From contig JBBHKE010000836.1 in assembly GCA_037447655.1 (NCBI GenBank), positions 1-64,000 of the forward strand: a stretch of 64,000 bases of DNA, in the 5' to 3' direction. Source of the stretch: Zygnema cylindricum (Eukaryota > Streptophyta > Zygnematophyceae > Zygnematales > Zygnemataceae). This document shows positions 23,464 to 32,504 of the stretch, in pieces; the stretch's first letter is position 1; each line of letters opens with the position of its first letter. The notes beneath the pieces were generated by a model. The model was not told the DNA's origin. It did no database searches and was given only the letters and a program-made list of their open reading frames with translations. A program made the position numbers and the translations under genes.

Positions 23464-24149
23464 TGTTGAAGGTCATGGGCATTAAGACTCGGCTGTGATC
23501 CACTCCCACTAGGAGCCACACTTGCACCAGCAGAGCAGGTGGAGCACTAGGGCTAATAGGAGCACTTGCAATAGGAGCTGAGCCATTATCAGACATGTTA
23601 GCGGAAGCAAACCCAAATAGAAATGTCTAAAAGACTAGATCTATAGTGTAAGATATGTAACTCCAAACGAAAGAGGTTTTTCAACAAAACAAACATGTAG
23701 TACAAGCAAATTAGAGACAATAGAGCATAAAACACCTTAAACTGCACTTAGTGCTATTATTTCCTTATTTCTTGTGTAGAATGTACATTCTGTATTGAAT
23801 TGATCAATCCTAATTGAACTAAATACTAAAAAGATCTAGAAAACATCTAAAATATCTAGAAAACATCTAAAACGTATGTACATGGTTCACCAAACACCCT
23901 ACTGACAAAAATCTAAGTGTTTGGACCAGAATTGTCCACTAACAATATCTATACCCTAAAAATCCGGGTGATTCTTATCACGTCTACATTCATTGGCGGC
24001 CCTACACACTAATTAACTTAAAGATATCAATTCGTGTAGATACTACAAAAAATCCACACTAAATTTGGTCAATATTGAACAGTTGGTATTCCAAAAATAT
24101 TCTAAGTTCTACACTCAAATTTCTAAGGCTTACTAAAGCTTACTTTTCA
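23464..24149 (-). repeat. Copia-2 copy B 3' LTR (686 bp)
   Basis: On the minus strand it runs TGAAAAGTAAG (24149) to CTTCAACA (23464). It includes the region that looks like a gag start (MSDNGSAP-type, ATG at 23596), but this copy has a small frame-disturbing deletion there. Satellite follows directly, as expected for the outer edge of a 3' LTR. Confidence 0.9.
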
Positions 24150-24236
24150 ATACTCCCCTTAAGCTTTAGAAGGCTTACTCACTTAGACCACATGCTTTTC
24201 TGCAGTACTCCAATTTAGGAGCGGGAAGGGCTTTTG

Positions 24237-24794
24237 TCAACATGTCCGCAACATTTTCTCATCAGGCAAATAACAAAGTTTTACCACTTTTGCAAATACT
24301 TTCTCACGTACCAAATGTAGCGGAATGTCCATATGTTTACTCTTAAAATGGTGACTTGGGTTTGTAGCCACAGAAATGGCTGCTTGATTGTCGCACCACA
24401 TTATTTGTGTCCCGTGTTGCGTAAAACCCAATTCTTTAAGAAATGCCTTAATCCATAGCAACTCTTTCAAGGCTGCGCTCGCAGCCATGTATTCGGCTTT
24501 GATAGTAGATTGAGCCGTGACCTTTTGAAGTTTACTACTCCAACTACAAGTTCCACTTCCAATCTGAATGATATACCCAGTTGTAGACTTCCTACTAGGC
24601 ACATCACCATAGCTAGCATCACTCCAAGTATTAATGCTAACCTTGTTCCCTTCCAAAGTAAGCCAAAGATTTCTAGTCCCAACAAGATACCTTAATACCC
24701 TTTTTGCAGCCACCCAGTCTCTCTTTCGTGGATTTTGCAGACTTCTGCTCAATACACCAACAGCTGCAGCTATATCGGGCCTAGTACAATTCAT
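24237..24794 (-). pseudogene. Copia-2 copy B RNase H
   Basis: Minus-strand frame from NCTRPDIAAAVGVLSRSLQNP (the end of RT) through RYLVGTRNLWLTLEG, WSDASYGDVPSRKSTTGY, QSTIKAEYMAAS, ELLWIKAFLKELGF and WCDNQAAISVATNPSHHF. The RNase H catalytic D, E, D and D positions are visible. A frameshift near 24245 replaces the usual C-terminus after LPDEKM. It would remove RNA from the RNA:DNA hybrid. The frame differs from the upstream RT because of a shift near 24830. Confidence 0.9.
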
Positions 24795-24814
24795 AAAGTA
24801 AATTAGAATTCCTA

Positions 24815-25423
24815 CTACTTGTTTGTAGGGTACTTGAACATAAATTTTTGCTCTTTTGCACTGAGTTCCTCATCTATTATGACTCCAAACTCATGCTCCA
24901 TTCCTTCAAGTTTTAACTTATAATCCATAGGAGTTGCACAACCTTTGTCATCAGCTAAGCCAAATTTTTCCAACATGTTTCCTATTGCTTCTTTTTGTGT
25001 TTGCCTAATGATTTTCTTTTCTCTATCTCTTTCAACTTCTATTCCAAGAATGTATTTAGCCTCACCCAAATCCTTCATTTCAAATTTTGAATTAAGAGTG
25101 TGTTTTACTGTAGCAATTCCTTCTTTGTTCCTACTAATTAGCAGCAAGTCATCAACATACACAGAAATGAATATCACCTCATCAGGATTATCACCACACA
25201 TTACATATACTGAATGATCTGAGCGAATTCTAGTAAAACCTAATCCTGTCAAGAACTCATCTAACTTTCTGTTCCGTTGCCTAGGGGCCTGTTTTAGGCC
25301 ATACAAAGATTTTAAAAGTCTGCACACAAGATTTTCTTTTCCTGCTTCCTCATTACCCTCTGGTTGCTTCATATAGATGACCTCATCTAAATCACCATGC
25401 AAAAATACAGTTTTGACATCCAT
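24815..25423 (-). pseudogene. Copia-2 copy B reverse transcriptase, main part
   Basis: Minus-strand RT beginning MDVKTVFLHGDLDEVIYMKQP, then LLKSLYGLKQAPRQRNRKLDEF, SVYVDDLLLISRNKEGIA (catalytic YVDD near 25150), LNSKFEMKDLGEAKYILGI and RQTQKEAIGNMLEKFGLADD. It is one continuous frame of about 200 residues. It is shifted relative to the integrase frame by a change near 25470 and to RNase H by one near 24830. The TW..APRQRN block carries R where Copia-1 has W. Confidence 0.92.
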
Positions 25424-25452
25424 TTGGTGGATGTCATAATCCTCTATGGCAA

Positions 25453-27546
25453 CTAATGTAAGTAAGATGGGACAGATGGAAACCTTAAAACTGGTGAAAA
25501 AGTTTCTTCATAATCTATCCCCTCCTTTTGATTATATCCCTTAGCAACCAAGCGAGCCTTATACCTGTTTATGGTATAATATGGGTTCAATTTTAATTTA
25601 AACACCCATTTACTTCCAATAGCCTTTCTTCCTGGAGGAAGTTCCACCAGATCCCATGTTTGGGCCTCCATGATGGACTTCATTTCCTCATTAACGGCTT
25701 CCACCCAATGTTCCCTTTCATTACTCGAAAAAGCTTCTTTCAATGTTAAAGGCTCTTCTACGTGTGCAGAATGAGCAAAGGCTGCACTTTCTCCCCTGAG
25801 TCGTGCACTTCGCCTAACTCCACCTGGAAATTCTGTCGCTGGTATAGATGGTTGGGTCCTCCTCCTCGATACATGTGATTCCTCTTGTAATTCAGTTTCG
25901 GCTTGAGGTAGAGGAGAGTCTACAACTCTTTCAGGCATAACACTTCCTGTTTCTGGTGGAGAAGATGATTCCAAGTCATTTTGAGTTAAACTAGATGCAT
26001 TTTCTACATTTTTCTTGAAAAACATAGGATTTTCCTCTAAAAAGATATAATCAACACTTCTATCTTTCTTTTCATCTGTACGCTGACTAAATACATCTAT
26101 TCCTTTTCCCTCATCCTTCACTATGATGTTTCTGGCTACCACAACTCTATTTCTCCTAATGTCATAAACTTTATAACCCTTGGCATGATCATCATACCCT
26201 AAAAATATGCCTGGTATGCCTTTTGGCTCTAATTTCCATTTTTGTGGATCATTATCTAGCAAGAATATCTTACTTCCAAAAACTTTGAAGTGACTTACAT
26301 CTGGTTTTTGTCCTGTCCACATTTCGTAAGGTGTTTTATCCTTTACTGCCCTTGTTTCTAGCCTGTTTCTCACATAAGCTGCACAATTCATGGCCTCTGC
26401 CCAAAACTTGTAATCTATGTCCATATCAGCCATCATTGTCCTAGCACACTCTGATATGGTCCTATTCATCCTCTCTGAAACACCATTTTGTTCCGGAGAA
26501 TAGGGAACGGTTAGCTGACGTGAGATTCCATGCAATTTTAGGAATTCTGCAAATTCATTAGAAATGTACTCCCCTCCATTATCAGATCTGAATCCCCCTA
26601 TCTTTCTCTCATGCAGATTTTCAACCCAAGCCTTATACTCCTTAAATTTTGAAAAAATTTCATCCTTACTCTTTAAAAAATAAACTGTAGTAAATCTACT
26701 ATAGTCATCAGTAAAGGTAAGCATAAACTTAGCACCTCCCACACATGGATACCTATATGGCCCCCATACATCTGAATAAATTAGTTCTAGCACCCTGCTA
26801 CTTCTATGATCAGTTTGCATAGGGAAAGGCAACTTATGAATTTTTCCCATTGCACAACCATCACATACATTTGATGCTGGTTTTTGACTAATTTTTACAC
26901 CTTCCACCATTTTTTGATTTACCATCTTTTCTAATCTTTCATAATTCACATGTCCTAAACGTTTATGCCATAAATCACAATCATTGATTACACTTGAGTA
27001 CATAACATCATTGTCATTATCATTTGCAAGACTCAACCGATACAAATTGTTTCCTCCAGCAAATCCCTTTGCAACTATTTTCCCATTCGTACTCACTGTT
27101 TTCTTTCCATTCTCAGATAAAGTTTTAAAACCTTTCTTTTCTACCACTGACGTAGAGAAAAAGTTTCTTTTAAAAGCTGGGACATGCAACACATCTTCCA
27201 AAACCCTTTTCATAGGTTTTCCATCTACGTTCAACGTAAGTGACACCCTCCCCTTTGCTTTTAACTCAACAAAGGTATCATCACAAAAATAAATTTTGAT
27301 GGGTGAAATAGATTGAATACTCTCATATAGATGGCGAATGCGGCACATATAGGCAGATGCACCGGAGTCGATTATCCATTCTTCTTCCTCCACGCCTTTC
27401 GTTAATTGTGCCATCGCAAAGTATTTCTTTTCGCTATTGATGGGATAGCTGCTCACATCCTCCTCTTTTAGTTCGTTGAATAGAGAAGTTGGCCGTCCAC
27501 CAGATTGAGAAGGAACCCGGCTTTCGTCCCAACCAGAGCGAAAATT
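25453..27546 (-). CDS. Copia-2 copy B protease, integrase and RT start (long open frame)
   Basis: The longest open frame in the window, about 670 residues from the first in-frame start at 27456, with the same frame open back to a TGA at 27547. Domains in order: protease WIIDSGASAYMC; integrase zinc finger LWHKRLGHVNYERL and CDGCAMGKIHKLPF; catalytic core YSDVWGP, TFTDDYSRF, FRSDNGGEYISNEF and PYSPEQNGVSERMNR; HFKVFGSKIFLLDN; GYDDHAKGYKV; a Ser/Glu/Pro-rich linker; and the RT start EAQTWDLVELPPGRKAIG to EETFSPVLRFPSV. It ends early at a frameshift near 25470. The gag stop separates it from gag in the same frame, so gag-pol was one polyprotein. Confidence 0.93.
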   Translation of the reverse strand, partial: NFRSGWDESRVPSQSGGRPTSLFNELKEEDVSSYPINSEKKYFAMAQLTKGVEEEEWIIDSGASAYMCRIRHLYESIQSISPIKIYFCDDTFVELKAKGRVSLTLNVDGKPMKRVLEDVLHVPAFKRNFFSTSVVEKKGFKTLSENGKKTVSTNGKIVAKGFAGGNNLYRLSLANDNDNDVMYSSVINDCDLWHKRLGHVNYERLEKMVNQKMVEGVKISQKPASNVCDGCAMGKIHKLPFPMQTDHRSSRVLELIYSDVWGPYRYPCVGGAKFMLTFTDDYSRFTTVYFLKSKDEIFSKFKEYKAWVENLHERKIGGFRSDNGGEYISNEFAEFLKLHGISRQLTVPYSPEQNGVSERMNRTISECARTMMADMDIDYKFWAEAMNCAAYVRNRLETRAVKDKTPYEMWTGQKPDVSHFKVFGSKIFLLDNDPQKWKLEPKGIPGIFLGYDDHAKGYKVYDIRRNRVVVARNIIVKDEGKGIDVFSQRTDEKKDRSVDYIFLEENPMFFKKNVENASSLTQNDLESSSPPETGSVMPERVVDSPLPQAETELQEESHVSRRRTQPSIPATEFPGGVRRSARLRGESAAFAHSAHVEEPLTLKEAFSSNEREHWVEAVNEEMKSIMEAQTWDLVELPPGRKAIGSKWVFKLKLNPYYTINRYKARLVAKGYNQKEGIDYEETFSPVLRFPSVPSYLH

Positions 27547-28410
27547 TCATGTAGCTTTGGCTCTCTTGTAGGCATTACACAATCTAAAAAAATGGCCTTT
27601 TTCATCACAATAATAACATGTCAAAGGTGTCCTTCTAGGACCACTACCTCTGCCAGTGCCATTGCCATTCTTAGAGTCTGAAAACTGGTTAGCTAATGCC
27701 TGAACAGACTTACTACTACCTCTTTGTGACATTTGGTTAGCTTCTTCACTCAAAATAAGTTGAATAACTAATGCTATGTTCCATTGACGTTGTGGAATAG
27801 CCCTAAGCCTATCCATGGCTCCCTTATATTCATCGGGCAAAGTTCTCATCAACAACAAAGCCTGCTGAGGTGGTGAAAATTCCCCACCTGCATTAGTACT
27901 CTGAAGAAACAACCTTTTCATAGCATGACAATGATATGACATACTACCTCCAGAATACTTAAATTCAAAAATCTGAGTGGCTATGTTTGTCTGGACGGTA
28001 ACATCAAGCTGAACATACATAGCACGTACACTAAACCAAACATCAGATGCTTTCTTCATCTCAAGATACGACATTACCAAATCTTTTGTCATAGATTGCT
28101 TCAAGACGTTGAGGCAATGGAGATTCTTCTTTCTCCAATCCGGCGCAGTCACATCCGCTGTTCCTTCCACAATGGGTGACAAGTCCCTCTCCTCGAAATA
28201 TGAGCTCAACATATCTTCCCTGTATAAGGAGTCAGTTTCGTCAAAAATAGGCAATTTGGGCGGTGGGCCCATAACCTGTTGGAGGTCATGGGCATTAAGA
28301 CTCGGCTGTGAGCCACTCCCACTAGGAGTCACACTTGCACCAGCTGGAGCAGGTGGAGCAATAGGGCTAATAGGAGCACTTGCAATAGGAGCTGAGCCAT
28401 TATCAGACAT
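27547..28410 (-). CDS. Copia-2 copy B gag
   Basis: A 287-residue frame from ATG 28410 to TGA 27549-27547. The first 44 codons (MSDNGSAPIASAPISP..) plus two bases lie inside the 5' LTR. The frame then crosses the primer-binding site as QVMGPP. A UBN2-like capsid region follows (LPIFDETDSLYREDML, ALLLMRTLPDEYKGAMDRL), then a Ser/Gly-rich stretch and a CCHC zinc knuckle CYYCDEKGHFFRLC near residue 265. The terminating TGA sits where copy D has GGA, and the frame stays open beyond it into protease. It is therefore a point mutation in a single gag-pol frame rather than a designed stop. Confidence 0.93.
   Translation of the reverse strand: MSDNGSAPIASAPISPIAPPAPAGASVTPSGSGSQPSLNAHDLQQVMGPPPKLPIFDETDSLYREDMLSSYFEERDLSPIVEGTADVTAPDWRKKNLHCLNVLKQSMTKDLVMSYLEMKKASDVWFSVRAMYVQLDVTVQTNIATQIFEFKYSGGSMSYHCHAMKRLFLQSTNAGGEFSPPQQALLLMRTLPDEYKGAMDRLRAIPQRQWNIALVIQLILSEEANQMSQRGSSKSVQALANQFSDSKNGNGTGRGSGPRRTPLTCYYCDEKGHFFRLCNAYKRAKAT
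28265..28276 (-). other. Copia-2 copy B primer-binding site (half-tRNA iMet type)
   Basis: Minus strand GGTTATGGGCCC directly after the LTR terminal CA, continuing ACC, which gives 15 nt complementary to a plant-type initiator tRNA-Met anticodon arm (GGTGGGCCCATAACC). It is translated as part of gag. Confidence 0.9.
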
Positions 28411-28942
28411 GTTAGCGGAAGCAAACCCAAAGAGAAATGCCTAGAAGACTAGATTTAGTGTAAGATATGTAACTCCAAACGAAAGAGGTATTTCAACCAA
28501 ACAAACATGTACTACAAGGAAATTAGAGACAATAGAGCATAAAACTCCTTAAACTACACTCAGTGCTCTCATTTCCTTAACTCTTGTGTAGAATGTACAT
28601 TCTGTTTTGAAATGATCAATCCTAATTGAATTAAATACTCTAAAGATCTTTAAAATATCTAAAAACATATGTACAAGGTTCACAAGTTAGCCTACTAACA
28701 AAAATCTAAGTGTTTGGACCAGAATTGTCCACTAACAATATCTATACCCTAAAAATCTGGGTGATTTTTATCACGTCTACATTCATTGGCGGCCATACAC
28801 ACTAATTTACTTAAAGATAACTATTCGTGTAGATACTACAAAAAATCCACACTGAATTTGGTCAATATTGAACAGTTAGTATTCCAAAAATATTCTAAGT
28901 CGTAGACTCAAATTTCTAAGGCTTACTAAAGCTTACTTTTCA
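28277..28942 (-). repeat. Copia-2 copy B 5' LTR (666 bp)
   Basis: TGAAAAGTAAG at 28942 to CTCCAACA at 28277. It contains the imperfect palindrome GAATGTACATTC and the gag start ATG at 28410. Relative to other copies, 18 nt of the gag leader are missing (134 rather than 152 nt from ATG to the LTR end), leaving the frame intact. Confidence 0.9.
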
Positions 28943-29513
28943 GTAAATAGTTATCTTAAAGTAAATTAGTGTGTAGGGCTGCCAATGTATGTGGACGTGA
29001 TAAGAATCACCCGGATTTTTGGGGTATAGATATTGTTAGTGGACAATTCTGGTCCAAACACTTAAATTTTTGTTAGTAGGTTGTGTGGTGAACTCTGTAC
29101 ATACGTTTTAGATATTTTGAGGATCTTTAGAGTATTTAATTCAATTAGGAATGATCAGTTTGATGGAGAATGTACATTCTACACAAGAGTGAAAGAAATG
29201 AGAGCATTGAGTGCAGTTTAAGGTGTTTTGTACTCTATTGTCTTTGATTTGCTTGTAGTACATGTTTGTTTGGTTGAAAGACCTCTTTCATTTTGAGTTA
29301 CATATCTTACACTATAACTCTAGTCTCTTAGGGATTTCTCTTTGGGTTTGCTTCTGTAGTCATGGCTACTCATGGCTCAGCTCCTGCTGCAAGTGCTTCT
29401 ATTAGCCCTAGTGCTCCACCTGCTCCTCCATGGACGAATATCCCAGCTGGTGCAAGTGTGGCTCCTAGTGGGAGTGGATCACAACTGAGTCTAAATGTCT
29501 TTGACCTTCAACA
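28943..29513 (+). repeat. Truncated Copia-2 LTR, head-to-head with copy B
   Basis: Plus-strand Copia-2 LTR lacking roughly its first 115 bp. It begins AAATAGTTATCTTAAAG immediately after the TG end of the copy B LTR and ends CTTCAACA at 29513. It carries a gag start (ATG 29362, MATHGSAPAAS..) of 152 nt. Satellite A monomer follows at 29514, so the open frame that seems to continue into satellite is a by-product of the LTR end. Confidence 0.88.
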
Positions 29514-31375
29514 GTTTATTAGTCAAAGTTGTGTTTGCCCTAACAATAATTTTTTATAGTGAACAACGTTTATTATTACGATCACAATAAGTGTAAAAAT
29601 AAACACTCAACTATATGAGCAACACAAATTTGTGTTTGCATTAACAATAAAAATATTAACAAATATAGTTTAATCTTAACGCACAGAAAGAGAGTTGATT
29701 AAAACCCTAAACCATGTTTCCATCACAAATTTAAGTTTGCGCTAACAAAGATATTTGTAACAAACAACATAAATTGTACGCGCTCACAAAAGGACGTAAA
29801 ATAAACTCCGAACCATGTTTGTTACACAACTTTGTGTTAGCACTAACAACATTATTGGTAACAAACACTTTATATTGATATCGCTCACGAAATTAGTTCA
29901 AATAAACTCTAAACTATATTTAAAAGTCAAATTTGTGTTTGCGCTAACAATAATTTCTTTTAACGAACAATTTCTATCATTACGCTCACAAAAACAGTAA
30001 AATAAAACCTTAAAGTATGTTTGGAACAAAAATTTGTGTTTGCGTTACAAACAAAAATAAAAAAGAACAAAGTTTATTGTTAACGCACACAAAGAGAGTA
30101 AAAAAAACCTTAAACCATGTTTCTATCACAAATTTGAGTTTGCGCTAGCAAAGACATTTGTAACAAACAACTTTTATTGTTCGCTCTCACAAAAAGAGGT
30201 AAAATAAACTTCGAACCATGTTTGTAACACAACTCTTTGTTTGCTCTATTAATTATATTGGTAACAAACGCTTTTTATTGTTAGCCATCAGGAAAATAGT
30301 GTAGATAAACTTCCTACCATGTGTATCACTCAAATTTTTGTTTGCGTTCACAATAATCTCTTATAACAAACAACCTCTATTAGTACGCTCAGAAAAATAG
30401 TAAAAAAAACCCTAAACTATGTTTGCAACACAAATTTGTGTTGGCGTTCACAACAAAAATATTAACGAACAAAGTTTATTTTTTACGCAAACAAAGAAAG
30501 TTAAAACAAACCCTTAACCATCTTTCTATCACAAATTTGAGTTTGAGCTATTAAAGATATTTGTAATAAACAATGTTAGTTGTTCGCGCTCACAAAAAGA
30601 GTAAAAATAAAATGTGAACCATGTTTGTAACACAACTTTGTGTTTGCGCTAACAACAATTTTGGTAACAATAAGTTTATATTTTATGGGCTCTACAAAAT
30701 TGTTGAAATAACTCTTAATCATATTTTTAATTCAAATGTGTGTTTTCGCTAAAAATAATTTCATGTAACGAACAACATTTATTATTACGCTCACAAAAAC
30801 AGTAAATAAAAACCCTCAACTATGTTTGCAAAACAAATTTGTGTTTGCGTTAACAACAAATATACTAACAAACAATGTTTATTAATAACGCACATAAAGA
30901 GAGTTAAAAAAAACCCTAAACCATGTTTATATCACAAACTTGAGTTTGCGATAACAAAGATATTTGTAAGATTCAACGTCTATTGTTCCCGCTCACAAAA
31001 AGAGGTGAAATAAACTCCGATCCATGTTTGAAACACCACTTTGTGTTTGCGCTAACAACAATGTTGGTAACCAACACTTTATATTGTTAATGCCCACAAA
31101 AATATAGCAAGTTATACTCTCAACCATGTTTATAACTCAAATTTGTGGTTGTGCTAACAATTTTTTCTCGAAACAAATAACCTTTATTATTACGCTCGCA
31201 AAAACATTGAAAAATAACCCAAGACGATGCTTGCAAGCAAAAATTGTGTTTGTATTAACAACCAAAATATCAAGGAACTAATTTTATTGTTAAAGCACAC
31301 AAAGAGATTTAAAAAAAACACTAAACCTTGTTTCTATCACAAATTTGAGTTTTCGCAAATAAATATATTTATAAC
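29514..31375. repeat. Satellite array, four-monomer form
   Basis: A-B-C-D monomers of about 100 bp starting within an A monomer at the Copia-2 LTR end. The array continues in phase at 40430 after the Gypsy-2 solo LTR, as the ATAAC target duplication shows (31371-31375 and 40430-40434). Several D monomers contain TAACAACATTATTGG or TAACAACAATTTTGG cores. Confidence 0.92.
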
Positions 31376-31961
31376 TGTAACAGTAATAGCTGATTGAACT
31401 TGTTTGTATATAGGTATTTAAGTGTTATGAATATTTTGTTTTGAATTTGATAGACGTCCGTGAAAGAATCGCACCAATTGTGGTTGTACTTTAAAAGATA
31501 TAGTGAATGGTGTATTTAGGCGACAACGCGAGGTCAAAATAACCAATGGGTGATCATTGTTGCGAGTTAACGGTCAAACTACCCGCGGAAATTAAAACGT
31601 ACGTTTATAAAGTACTAAACGAAATCAATATTTTGTTAGGTACGCATGATGGTTCGTTCGTACAATATTTAGTACGAAACGTCATTTCACTTTATGGAAT
31701 TTCGTAAGAAGATTCGCGTGCGAAATTTGCGACGCACGTTCGTGCGAAGTCGCGTTTCGTTTGGCGCACACTTTTGCACGTAAATGTTACGTAAAGAGAC
31801 GTAGCGATTGATTTGTTAGATATGCTACATAGTTAGTAAGAGATTTCGCACGTTTTTGCATTAGTCGATCTGAGTCCTTGCTTATCAATGATTGGCCCAG
31901 GTAAAACCTGTTCAACGTGCGTTGACTCTGGCCTGGAGAGCCTAAGGCAATGATGGATAAA
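31376..31961 (+). mobile_element. Gypsy-2 solo LTR, left part (split by Gypsy-1)
   Basis: TGTAACAGTAATAGC start. It matches the Gypsy-2 LTRs read on the minus strand from 44851 and 50723, including AGACGTCC, TTTAAAAGATATAG, TTTATGGAATTTCGTA and TGGATAAATA. Target duplication ATAAC lies at 31371-31375. It is interrupted at 31961 by Gypsy-1, with target duplication ATAAA at 31957-31961. Confidence 0.9.
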
Positions 31962-32470
31962 TATAACAGGGTTACATAATTGGGTACTTAGTGTCTAGGG
32001 CTAAGCTGCTATAGTTGCGATTTCAGAGCAGCGCAATTGCGATTCCAGAGCAGCGCAGCTGCGATTCCAGACCAGCGCAGCATAGCACTATTGTAGCATA
32101 ACAACTTAGCGGCGTAGCAACTTAGTAGCGCAGCAGCAGCGCAGCATAGCAACGCCGCAGAATGTAGATTGAGCTGTATAGTTCTAGAAGGAAGTTTTGG
32201 ATAGATCTCGGTTGATCGTGAAGGTCCACGTGTACAGCTGTATAGTACTAAGTTGACTAGCAGTTAGTTAGTTTAAATAGTCGAGTAAGACCTAGTGAAT
32301 GAGACCTCAATTAGACCTACACAGCCAGCGCAACCTTGTACTCTCTTTCAAGTAATCAAGCGCAACCTTGTCTGTGAGTTCTGTGTACTCCTGCTGTTGC
32401 TACGGGAAGATCCTTGGTGTTTTCCGCTGTGCACTGTGACGGGTTGTGGTGTATTGTTGCCTCTTTTACA
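31962..32470 (+). repeat. Gypsy-1 5' LTR (509 bp)
   Basis: TATAACAGGGTTACA start (TG changed to TA compared with the 3' LTR TGTAACAGGGTTACA) and CCTCTTTTACA end. It contains AGCAGCGCAGCTGCGATTCCAG repeats at about 32024-32090 and again GCGCAGCAGCAGCGCAGC near 32130. Confidence 0.93.
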
Positions 32471-32486
32471 CTTGTATCAAAGCTGT
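32471..32486 (+). other. Gypsy-1 primer-binding site
   Basis: CTTGTATCAAAGCTGT directly follows the LTR. It resembles TGGTATCAGAGC, the complement of the 3' end of initiator tRNA-Met, with some mismatches. Gypsy-1 thus uses the standard tRNA 3' end, unlike the Copia families here. Confidence 0.65.
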
Positions 32487-32504
32487 TACCCGTGACTCGA
32501 CAGC

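Larger units (their letters stand above)
23464..28942 (-). mobile_element. Copia-2 copy B, most complete Copia-2 element (5479 bp)
   Basis: Minus-strand element with a 5' LTR (28277-28942), primer-binding site (28265-28276), gag, protease, integrase, RT, RNase H, polypurine tract (24150-24167) and 3' LTR (23464-24149). Only a few breaks separate it from an open polyprotein: one TGA between gag and protease, frameshifts near 25470 and 24830, and one at the RNase H end near 24245. No matching 5-bp duplication is seen (ATTTG beyond the 3' LTR; GTAAA beyond the 5' LTR). The 5' side abuts an inverted LTR, so one flank has rearranged. Confidence 0.93.

Noticed and set aside
23440-29540. Gag N-terminal frames that appear fused to satellite at the same codon (CTTCAACA) in several places, suggesting a recombination hotspot or gag-satellite fusion genes
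   Set aside because: The common point is the LTR end itself, followed in intact elements by the GGTTATGGGCCC primer-binding site. The abutting satellite is flanking target DNA, in different phase and orientation each time.
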